From Candidatus Bathyarchaeota archaeon (GTDB lineage Archaea > Thermoproteota > Bathyarchaeia > 40CM-2-53-6 > FEN-987): 5,369 nucleotides of DNA. The notes beneath the pieces are model-generated. The model was not told the origin of the DNA. It searched no databases and saw nothing but the letters and a program-made list of their open reading frames with translations. Positions within the stretch are counted from its first letter, which is position 1, and each line of letters begins with the position of its first letter. The position numbers and the translations under genes were made by a program. Location: the NCBI GenBank assembly GCA_022865625.1, contig JALHTB010000125.1, positions 1 to 5,369 of the forward strand, written 5' to 3'. Below, in pieces: positions 1 through 5,369 of this stretch.

Positions 1-65
1 ACAACAATCCAACCGAACAGACCCACGAGACGAGGAGGGGGCCCAGTTCGCTCACTATACTCCAT
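1..65 (-). CDS. Possible 5' end of a divergent gene, product unknown (partial)
   Basis: Reading the minus strand from an ATG at 65-63, an open frame runs without a stop to the left edge (21 codons plus two bases). The peptide starts MEYSERTGPPPR and continues LVGLFGWIV, a short polar head followed by a hydrophobic stretch, as in many small membrane proteins. A TATA-like element (TTGATATAT on this strand, about 97-105) sits some 35 bases upstream of the ATG, close to the spacing seen at the binding-protein gene in this window. An in-frame ATG at 98-96 is an alternative start but would overlap that element. I do not recognise a family. The plus strand is also open at the left edge in all three frames (stops at 68-70, 78-80 and 88-90), so the tail of a rightward gene is an equally possible reading. 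Too little is present to decide. Confidence 0.33.
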   Translation of the reverse strand, partial: MEYSERTGPPPRLVGLFGWIV

Positions 66-95
66 CTTGATCGCGAGTGAGACTAGTTGAAGACG

Positions 96-105
96 CATAT
101 ATCAA
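96..105 (-). promoter_or_regulatory. Candidate TATA box for the divergent left-edge gene
   Basis: The AT stretch CATATATCAA on the plus strand reads TTGATATATG on the minus strand, near the archaeal TATA consensus. Its centre is about 35 bases from the possible minus-strand ATG at 65, which predicts a very short leader of about 10 bases. The core is nearly symmetric, so it could also act rightward; in that case the radical SAM transcript would have a leader of about 140 bases. It is called from position and composition only. Confidence 0.35.
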
Positions 106-268
106 CTAGGACCTTGCGCGTTCGACGAGAGAAGTGGGCCGTTGAACATGTTGAAAATAGATTATGTGTCTCTACATCCCTGAAGCGTGCTGGGTGGTCG
201 CTAGGATTCGTTGCACGAGAGAGGTTAAGTAGGAAGCTTTCAGCCTTTGAGAGACGCTGTGCTATCTC

Positions 269-1657
269 ATGGCAAGGTCCCGCGGCAGTCTCTCGTTTCC
301 GCTCATCAACAGAGTGGGGGATCGCATAGCAGCGTCATTGCTCAAAGCAATTGTACCATTGGCTGACTCACCAGAGGATCAAACAGGACTTGTGCCGGGC
401 TCCATATCGCACAGGATCTTTGGTCAACTTGCACGCCTATGCGGGTTCGATCCTGCCCAAGTGGAGAATGTCCTCCACGACGGAGCGGGACGGCGAGCGC
501 TATGGAATCTTCTCAAGAGCATTTCTGAGTATGGGGTTGGAACGCCTCAAACAATGAGAGCACCACTGAGCGTTGTCTGGAGCCTCTCATACGGATGCAA
601 CCTCAGATGTATGCACTGCTACCAGAATGCGAGTCGCCCTTCACCTGATGAATTGACCCTTGATCAGCAGTTGGACATTGTCGATCAGATGGCACGTGAG
701 GGAGTGTCGATGATCGTCCTCTCTGGCGGGGAGCCCCTCACCAACCCGAACCTTGATGCACTCATTGAACGAATCAGAAAGCACGGTATCGCGATCTCGA
801 TCGACTCGAACGGGGTCCTGATGGATAAGGGTCGTGTCGAATCCCTCAAACGAGCCGGTGTCGCTTCTGTCGAGCTCAGCCTCGATTCCGTCGACCCAAT
901 CGCTCACGACCGATTTCGAGGCCTTGATGGTGCCTTCAACAAGACGCTCGACGCTGTCGAGCTCTGCTCAAAAGCTGGAATATTCACAACAGTCGCCACC
1001 ACATGCACGAACCTGAACTACAATGGAAGACGTGAGTTGATCTCGCTTGCGAGAAGGCATGGAGCAGACAGAGTTGTTTTCTTCGATCTCATTCCAGCAG
1101 GAAGAGGACGAGAGCTTGAGGATCTCAGGCTTTCGCGTTCTCAGCTCCTCGATCTCATGGCTCTCGTAGAGCAGGAGTCTTCGAGAGATGGAATCGAGAT
1201 CTTCACTGAACTTCCCCAATACGTCGTCTACTCTTCAGTCGGAAACAGAGACTCCGACTCGAACAATGCTGAGAGAGCTCTGTCGATAGAGAGGTTGACT
1301 GTCAGCACATTGTTCGACTGCGCTGGACGACATAATGTGTACAGGAGATTCGCACCCTACCTTGGCGGCTGCCCTGCAGGAAGAGTATACTGCAACATTC
1401 AGCCGAATGGCGACGTTACGCCATGCATGTTCATGCCTGAGTATCCTGTCGCCGGAAACCTGAAGAGCCAATCGTTCCGAGAGATTTGGAACAGCCCAAC
1501 GTTCCAAGCGCTCAGAGATCGCACCTGTCTCAAGGGAAGATGCCGTGAATGCGAGTTTACAATCGTCTGCGGTGGCTGCAGAGCAAAGGCAGCGGCTTAC
1601 CACGGGGACTATCTGGCGTCAGACCCAACGTGTCCGATACAGAATGGGACTGCTTAG
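269..1657 (+). CDS. Radical SAM/SPASM domain protein (AhbC/AhbD/NirJ-like or peptide-maturase-like)
   Basis: This is a 462-residue iron-sulfur enzyme expected to cleave S-adenosylmethionine to a 5'-deoxyadenosyl radical. After a helical N-terminal region (about 1-95), the radical SAM barrel carries the cluster motif CNLRCMHC (Cys110, Cys114, Cys117) and SGGEP at 152-156, which in this family contacts SAM. The C-terminal SPASM domain binds auxiliary clusters: Cys368, then Gly381 and Cys386 in the CX12GX4C pattern, then Cys425, Cys428, Cys434 and Cys437 (CRECEFTIVCGGC), then Cys455. The text around IQPNGDVTPC and GDYLASDPTCP resembles the haem-pathway enzymes AhbC/AhbD and NirJ and many unassigned archaeal homologues. 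The ATG at 269 is preferred because FPLINRV just after it looks like the N-terminus of archaeal relatives as I recall them, and an in-frame stop lies at 248-250; GTG at 314 is the alternative. No precursor peptide or haem gene is adjacent, so the substrate is unknown. The gene ends in TAG. Confidence 0.93.
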   Translation: MARSRGSLSFPLINRVGDRIAASLLKAIVPLADSPEDQTGLVPGSISHRIFGQLARLCGFDPAQVENVLHDGAGRRALWNLLKSISEYGVGTPQTMRAPLSVVWSLSYGCNLRCMHCYQNASRPSPDELTLDQQLDIVDQMAREGVSMIVLSGGEPLTNPNLDALIERIRKHGIAISIDSNGVLMDKGRVESLKRAGVASVELSLDSVDPIAHDRFRGLDGAFNKTLDAVELCSKAGIFTTVATTCTNLNYNGRRELISLARRHGADRVVFFDLIPAGRGRELEDLRLSRSQLLDLMALVEQESSRDGIEIFTELPQYVVYSSVGNRDSDSNNAERALSIERLTVSTLFDCAGRHNVYRRFAPYLGGCPAGRVYCNIQPNGDVTPCMFMPEYPVAGNLKSQSFREIWNSPTFQALRDRTCLKGRCRECEFTIVCGGCRAKAAAYHGDYLASDPTCPIQNGTA

Positions 1658-1700
1658 TCGACTTGCGTGAATAGAGATCACACAGTAACTTCCTGTAGTC

Positions 1701-1708
1701 TTATATAT
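1701..1708 (+). promoter_or_regulatory. TATA box of the ABC importer operon
   Basis: TTATATAT is a near-consensus archaeal TATA element in an otherwise mixed-composition 86-base gap. Transcription would be expected about 25 bases downstream, near 1729-1733, leaving a leader of 10-15 bases before the TTG at 1744. This supports separate transcription of the importer from the upstream radical SAM gene and supports the upstream TTG start. A short dyad (AGTC at 1697-1700 and GACT at 1715-1718) flanks the box, but is too short to call an operator. Confidence 0.65.
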
Positions 1709-1743
1709 CGAACGACTCGCACACGACCTTCCGGGGAAATCCC

Positions 1744-2829
1744 TTGAGTTCTCAAAAAGAAAAGAAATCAAACACAATGTACATCGCGCTCGGCATAATC
1801 GTCATCCTCATCGTTGCTATCGTGGCAGGAGTCTACCTGTATCAACCCACAACACCAGCTGGACCAACAACAACCGAAGGCCCAACGAAAATCAAGATTG
1901 CTTTCATCACCACCGCACCAGCAGAAGAAGCATGGTCCGGAGTCGTACACAAAGCGATGAAGCATGCGGTTGAAGTCTACGGCGAAGACAAGATAGAGTA
2001 CAAGTGGACCGAGAATGTCCAATACGCGGACGTCCCACGAATCATGCGTGAATATGGCACAAACAACTTCAATGTCGTGGTCGTTGACGCATTTGGTTGC
2101 GACGACACAGCACGTGCAGCTGCAAAGGACTATCCGAACACCTACTTCGTGATCGGAACTGACAATCACGTCTTCGGAGATAACGTCGCCGTCTTCGACG
2201 ACTGGATTCATGAACCAGCCTACATTGCTGGCATGATGGCCGGCAAGCTGACCAAGACAAACATCGTCGGAGTCGTCGGTGGATTCGCAATTCCAGAAGT
2301 CAATCGACTGATCAATGCCTTCAAAGCTGGAGCGAAAGCCTCCAATCCTAACGTGAAAGTGAAGATTGCTTTTATTGGCGAGTGGTTCAACCCACCGAAG
2401 GCCAAAGAAGCAGCCATCAGCCAGATCGATGCTGGAGCCGATGTCATCTACGGTGAGAGACAGGGTGTCATAGAAGCCTGCAGAGAACGTGGAATCCCAG
2501 TATTCGGCAACCTACAGGACCAATGGGAGCTAGCTCCAGATGTGGTCTTGACAGGCCCCGTCTGGGACATGTGGCCCACAGTCAACCATGTCCTCAACAT
2601 GGTCATGGAGAAGAAGTGGGTTGCTGAGGACCTCAGGTTCTACTCCATGATGCAGAAGGGCGGCGCTTATCTCGCGCCATGGCATGACTGGGAGACACGA
2701 CTAAAACCTGACATCGTACAGCTAATGAAAGATACTGGTGCAGTAACACTCGCTGAGGATACAGTCAAACAGATCATGTCTGGTGTGCTTGCCGTTCCTA
2801 CAGACGAAGCAATACCAGTCTCAGACTAG
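1744..2829 (+). CDS. BMP-family ABC transporter substrate-binding protein, membrane-anchored
   Basis: This 361-residue protein is the extracytoplasmic ligand-capture subunit of the importer encoded downstream. Residues 1-11 are polar and basic, residues 12-33 form one hydrophobic helix, and residues 34-48 are a Thr/Pro/Gly linker. There is no lipobox cysteine, so the protein is probably tethered by the helix. The BMP (Bmp/Med/PnrA) fold starts at KIKIAFITTAP and fills about residues 49-350. Characteristic stretches include DYPNTYFVIGTD (129-140), the EPAYIAGMMAGKLTK segment (157-171), GVVGGFAIPEVNRL (176-189), GEWFNPPKAKEAA (212-224) and DAGADVIYGERQGVIEA (229-245). The TTG start is preferred over ATG at 1777 because the TATA spacing fits and the basic head precedes the helix. 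Family members bind purine nucleosides, but this branch is divergent, so its ligand is unproven. It ends in TAG, 72 bases before the ATPase gene. Confidence 0.92.
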   Translation: MSSQKEKKSNTMYIALGIIVILIVAIVAGVYLYQPTTPAGPTTTEGPTKIKIAFITTAPAEEAWSGVVHKAMKHAVEVYGEDKIEYKWTENVQYADVPRIMREYGTNNFNVVVVDAFGCDDTARAAAKDYPNTYFVIGTDNHVFGDNVAVFDDWIHEPAYIAGMMAGKLTKTNIVGVVGGFAIPEVNRLINAFKAGAKASNPNVKVKIAFIGEWFNPPKAKEAAISQIDAGADVIYGERQGVIEACRERGIPVFGNLQDQWELAPDVVLTGPVWDMWPTVNHVLNMVMEKKWVAEDLRFYSMMQKGGAYLAPWHDWETRLKPDIVQLMKDTGAVTLAEDTVKQIMSGVLAVPTDEAIPVSD

Positions 2830-2862
2830 AGTACAACTACGCTTCGGATACAACCCAAATCC

Positions 2863-2880
2863 TATCTTTTTTTTCTGTTT
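2863..2880 (+). terminator. Oligo-T tract, likely leaky archaeal terminator inside the operon
   Basis: Eight consecutive T residues at 2867-2874, followed by CTGTTT, lie 38 bases after the binding-protein stop codon and 28 bases before the ATPase start. Archaeal RNA polymerase terminates at oligo-U without needing a hairpin, and none is evident here. Because the ATPase and permease have no obvious promoter of their own, partial readthrough is the likely outcome. That would give more binding protein than membrane complex, a common arrangement in binding-protein-dependent importers. Confidence 0.5.
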
Positions 2881-2888
2881 CAATCCTG

Positions 2889-2901
2889 ATTACATAGTAA
2901 T
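2889..2901 (+). repeat. Short inverted repeat abutting the ATPase start codon
   Basis: ATTAC-ATA-GTAAT is a perfect five-base dyad with a three-base centre, ending exactly one base before the GTG start codon at 2902. It could be a small operator or a weak RNA hairpin at the initiation site. Five-base dyads also arise by chance several times in a window this size, so only the position makes it notable. Confidence 0.3.
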
Positions 2902-4446
2902 GTGATTGAAGTGGCGGCGGACGCGCAGACCCAACCGAACGTCATTGGAATGAAGGGTATCGTCAAGACTTTTCCAGGCGTTGTCGCAAACGATCACGTT
3001 GACTTCTCGCTGGAGAAGGGCGAGATACATGCACTGCTAGGCGAGAATGGCGCTGGAAAAAGCACCCTGATGAACGTGCTCTACGGGCTCTATAGACCAG
3101 ACGCAGGCGAGATCAGAGTCAACGAAACTGCAGTCACATTCGATTCACCCAGAGACGCCATCGCCCTCAAGATCGGCATGATCCACCAGCACTTCATGCT
3201 TGTTCAGGCAATGACTGTGACTGATAACGTCATCCTCGGCCTCCACACGCAAGGAGTGCTAATTGACGAGAAGACCGCCGAGAACAGAATCACAGAACTT
3301 GCTGAGAGATACGGCCTGAAAGTCGATCCAAAGAACTTCATCTGGCAACTTAGCGTCGGCGAGCAGCAGAGAGTCGAGATCCTCAAGGCGCTCTACCGAG
3401 AGGCCAACGTTCTAATCCTCGACGAACCAACCGCGGTGCTGACACCACCAGAGACACGAGACCTCTTCGTCATTCTGCGAAAGATGAGAAGCGAAGGACG
3501 TTCTATCGTGTATATCAGCCACAAACTCGAAGAAGTGATGGACGTAAGCGACAGCATCACCGTTCTGCGCGCCGGAAAAGTGGTTGCCAATGTAAAGAAG
3601 AGCAAGACCAACAAGGCAGAGCTCGCGCGCCTGATGGTCGGAAGAGAGGTAATCTTCAGACTGTCAAAGACGGAGGCGAAGATTGGAGCCCCTGTGCTCG
3701 AAGTCGAGGGACTCTCGGCCTTGAACGACATGAAAATGCCAACGCTCAAGAACGTATCATTTGCGGTTCGTGAAGGAGAGATCCTTGGCATCGCGGGAGT
3801 CTCGGGAAACGGTCAGAGAGAACTGGCCGAAGTGCTCGTCGGCCTGAGAAGAGCCACAGGTGGACGCTTCGTTATTGGAGGACGGGATGTCACTGCAGCG
3901 ACTCCAAGAGAAATCGTAGACATGAATGTCGGTTTCATTCCTGAAGATCGAGTTGGACTCGGACTCGTGATGGGACTTCCCATCCTCAGCAATGCGATCA
4001 TGAAGAAGTACAGAGATCTCTCCAAAGGCCTCCTCTTGGATTACAGTCTAGCATCCGATTACGCAGGTGGCCTCATCAGGGAATTTGATGTGAAGACGCC
4101 GAATATGCGTTACCCGACAAAAACGCTGTCAGGCGGAAACCTCCAGAAGCTTATCTTGGCGAGGGAACTTGCGCGTGACCCGCGACTTCTGATTGCAGCT
4201 CAACCTACGCGTGGCCTAGATGTTGGAGCGACTGAGTATATTCGCTCGAAGATCCTTGAACAGCGATCTCTCGGCAGAGCGGTCCTCCTGATTTCTGAGG
4301 ATCTCGACGAGATTCTCTCTCTCAGCGACAGGATCGCGGTCATGTATGAAGGCGAGATTGTGGGCATTGTGCTCGCGGAAGGCGCTAACGTCGAGGAGAT
4401 TGGCCTGATGATGGCCGGGTCGAAAAGAATAGAGCTGGCAAGTTAG
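2902..4446 (+). CDS. ABC importer ATPase with two nucleotide-binding domains (YufO/NupO type)
   Basis: This 514-residue cytoplasmic subunit hydrolyses ATP to drive ligand import by the BMP-type transporter; about 510 residues is usual for the family. Domain 1 (about 13-250) has Walker A GENGAGKST (47-55), the Q-loop at Gln96, signature LSVGEQQ (150-156), Walker B VLILDEP (170-176) and the H-loop at His207. Domain 2 (about 264-505) has signature LSGGNLQ (409-415) but degenerate catalytic parts: GVSGNGQREL replaces Walker A at 299-308, Gln434 in LLIAAQPTRGLD stands where the catalytic Glu would be, and SED at 465-467 replaces the switch His. These losses are normal in YufO/RbsA-like subunits. 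The GTG at 2902 is the first possible start after an in-frame TGA at 2887-2889; GTG at 2911 is possible, while ATG at 2950 would cut into the first strand. No Shine-Dalgarno sequence is seen. Its TAG stop directly abuts the permease start. Confidence 0.95.
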   Translation: MIEVAADAQTQPNVIGMKGIVKTFPGVVANDHVDFSLEKGEIHALLGENGAGKSTLMNVLYGLYRPDAGEIRVNETAVTFDSPRDAIALKIGMIHQHFMLVQAMTVTDNVILGLHTQGVLIDEKTAENRITELAERYGLKVDPKNFIWQLSVGEQQRVEILKALYREANVLILDEPTAVLTPPETRDLFVILRKMRSEGRSIVYISHKLEEVMDVSDSITVLRAGKVVANVKKSKTNKAELARLMVGREVIFRLSKTEAKIGAPVLEVEGLSALNDMKMPTLKNVSFAVREGEILGIAGVSGNGQRELAEVLVGLRRATGGRFVIGGRDVTAATPREIVDMNVGFIPEDRVGLGLVMGLPILSNAIMKKYRDLSKGLLLDYSLASDYAGGLIREFDVKTPNMRYPTKTLSGGNLQKLILARELARDPRLLIAAQPTRGLDVGATEYIRSKILEQRSLGRAVLLISEDLDEILSLSDRIAVMYEGEIVGIVLAEGANVEEIGLMMAGSKRIELAS

Positions 4447-5369
4447 TTGGCAGGATTCAAGATAACGGTCGAGCGACGTCTTCTCCCTTCGAGAAAACTG
4501 GAGATTGCTGCGCCTATACTTTCGATTCTGGGAGCCCTTGCGATCTCGGCAATCCCAATTTCACGGGGAGGAGTGAACCCGATTACGGGATACTATGAAC
4601 TCTTCTATGGAGCACTTGGAAACAAATTGTCTTTGACAGAAACGTTCGCGCTGTTCTCTCCTCTGTTGCTGTGCGGCGTCGCTGTCGCGCTGGCTTTCAC
4701 CTGCAAGTTCTGGAACATCGGTGCGGAAGGGCAACTCTACTGTGGAGGATTGGTTGCCGCATTCTTTGCCGTGAACGCTGGTGGTCTGCCAGCACCTGTG
4801 GCGATCCCTCTCATGCTAGTGGCCGGATTCCTGGGAGGCGGTGCATGGGCTGCCATACCTGCTGTTCTCAAAGTCAAGTTGAAGGTGGATGAAGTCGTAA
4901 CGACGTTGCTGGGAAACTGGGTAATGTACTACCTGGTTAGCGCGATTCTTTTTGGGCCGTGGAGGAATCCAAAGACTGGTTGGCCTGAATCGCCCATAAT
5001 AGCGGATTCCACTTTCTACCCAATCCTCGTTCCTGGTTCAAGATTTCACTTTGGAATAGTCGTGTCATTGCTTATCGCGGTCGCATTCTACATCATTCTG
5101 AAGAAAACAAAGTGGGGTTTCGAACTCCTTGCGATTGGAGGCAATCCTACCTCATCTCAGGCAATGGGCATTAGCGTTTCGAAGCAGATCATTCTCGCCG
5201 CGATCGTGAGTGGAGGGATCGCCGGGCTTGCAGGAGTAGGGCAGGTCGCAGGGATTCACTATCACATGAAAACCGATCTGTCGCCAGGTTTCGGTTACAC
5301 GGGAGTAGTCATCGCGATGGTCGGAGGCCTGAACCCCATCGGTGTAGTCTTGGCCTCCTTCCTCATGGC
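4447..5369 (+). CDS. ABC importer permease (YufP/NupP type), 3' end cut by window
   Basis: This is the first membrane subunit of the importer, open for 307 codons to the right edge; relatives are roughly 340-360 residues, so about 40-50 are missing. After a basic head (MAGFKITVERRLLPSRK) come about eight hydrophobic segments, near residues 20-38, 66-84, 98-110, 117-140, 150-170, 201-219, 246-268 and 283-305. Hallmarks of the BPD_transp_2 family are NIGAEGQ at 90-96, VDEVVTTLLGNW at 147-158, the cytoplasmic loop GGNPTSSQAMGI at 230-241 that should contact the ATPase, and GFGYTGVVIAMVGGLNPIG at 281-299. The start must be the TTG at 4447: it directly follows the ATPase TAG, the protein head fits the family, and the first in-frame ATG lies inside the membrane domain. 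Its partner permease (YufQ/NupQ type) is expected just downstream. Confidence 0.92.
   Translation, partial: MAGFKITVERRLLPSRKLEIAAPILSILGALAISAIPISRGGVNPITGYYELFYGALGNKLSLTETFALFSPLLLCGVAVALAFTCKFWNIGAEGQLYCGGLVAAFFAVNAGGLPAPVAIPLMLVAGFLGGGAWAAIPAVLKVKLKVDEVVTTLLGNWVMYYLVSAILFGPWRNPKTGWPESPIIADSTFYPILVPGSRFHFGIVVSLLIAVAFYIILKKTKWGFELLAIGGNPTSSQAMGISVSKQIILAAIVSGGIAGLAGVGQVAGIHYHMKTDLSPGFGYTGVVIAMVGGLNPIGVVLASFLM

Noticed and set aside
148..232. Tiny frames starting at ATG 148 (10 codons) and ATG 164 (22 codons), considered as a precursor peptide for the radical SAM enzyme.
   Set aside because: They lack the leader-core layout or the repeated Cys, Gly or Thr pattern expected of such precursors, and no ribosome-binding site precedes them.
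222..232. GGTTAAGTAGG about 40 bases before the radical SAM ATG, considered as its TATA box.
   Set aside because: The spacing is right but the match to the archaeal consensus is poor; the promoter of this gene remains unassigned.
87..329. An 80-codon plus-strand open frame beginning with TTG and overlapping the radical SAM start by 61 bases in another frame.
   Set aside because: It has a very basic, Arg/Ser-rich composition, no recognisable fold, a weak start and a deep overlap with a well-supported gene; it also contains the TATA-like element. It is probably a chance frame.
1235..1603. A 122-codon minus-strand open frame inside the radical SAM gene.
   Set aside because: It is antisense to the SPASM-coding region, whose cysteine pattern shows the plus strand is the coding one; the peptide is not family-like.
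1733..1743. GGGGAAATCCC just before the TTG start, considered as a hairpin or ribosome-binding site.
   Set aside because: The stem is only three G-C pairs and it does not match the archaeal anti-Shine-Dalgarno; position near the predicted transcript start makes it barely notable.
1768..2211. A 147-codon minus-strand open frame inside the binding-protein gene.
   Set aside because: It is a complement shadow of a clear BMP-family protein, and its Cys/Asp/Val-rich peptide reflects reverse reading of the forward codons.
3393..3791. A 132-codon minus-strand open frame inside the ATPase gene.
   Set aside because: It is antisense to conserved Walker B and signature regions; Ser/Thr/Arg-rich low-information peptide.
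3796..4344. Loss of Walker A Lys, catalytic Glu and switch His in the second ATPase domain, considered as inactivation.
   Set aside because: These substitutions are usual in the second domain of YufO/RbsA-like double ATPases, so they do not indicate decay.
4671..4892. A 73-codon plus-strand frame inside the permease gene.
   Set aside because: It is an out-of-frame shadow of the NIGAEGQ-containing membrane protein, and is Arg/Cys/Trp-rich.

Overview
The window looks archaeal. A good TATA element (TTATATAT) lies about 40 bases upstream of the first transporter gene, start codons lack clear Shine-Dalgarno sequences, the only visible terminator is a bare oligo-T tract without a hairpin, and the solute-binding protein is tethered by an uncleaved-looking N-terminal helix followed by a Thr/Pro linker. 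I cannot fix the phylum. An uncultured lineage with roughly balanced GC (Asgard-, Bathyarchaeia- or Thermoplasmatota-like) would fit, but this is inference.

Layout: (1) bases 1-65 may hold the 5' end of a minus-strand gene that runs off the left edge, with a TATA-like element near 96-105. (2) Bases 66-268 are a non-coding spacer with no convincing gene. (3) Bases 269-1657 encode a complete radical SAM protein with a C-terminal SPASM domain. (4) An 86-base gap carries the TATA box for the next unit. (5) Bases 1744-2829 encode a BMP-family (BmpA/PnrA/Med-like) substrate-binding protein. (6) A 72-base gap carries an oligo-T tract and a small dyad. (7) Bases 2902-4446 encode a double-ATPase-domain ABC subunit of the YufO/NupO type. 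(8) From 4447 to the right edge runs the first permease subunit (YufP/NupP type), cut by the window end.

Genes 5, 7 and 8 form a standard importer cassette in the order of the bacterial guanosine importer yufNOPQ/nupNOPQ: the binding protein captures a ligand outside the cell, the permeases form the channel and the ATPase powers import. A second permease is expected just beyond the right edge. The substrate is probably a purine nucleoside or similar compound, but the binding protein belongs to a divergent branch, so this is not certain. The radical SAM gene is on the same strand but appears to be transcribed separately; its substrate is not apparent.

I see no mobile element, CRISPR array, RNA gene or clearly new system. 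The more unusual points are the in-frame TAG|TTG junction between ATPase and permease, the oligo-T tract inside the transporter operon, the non-ATG starts of all three transporter genes, and the orphan radical SAM/SPASM enzyme.
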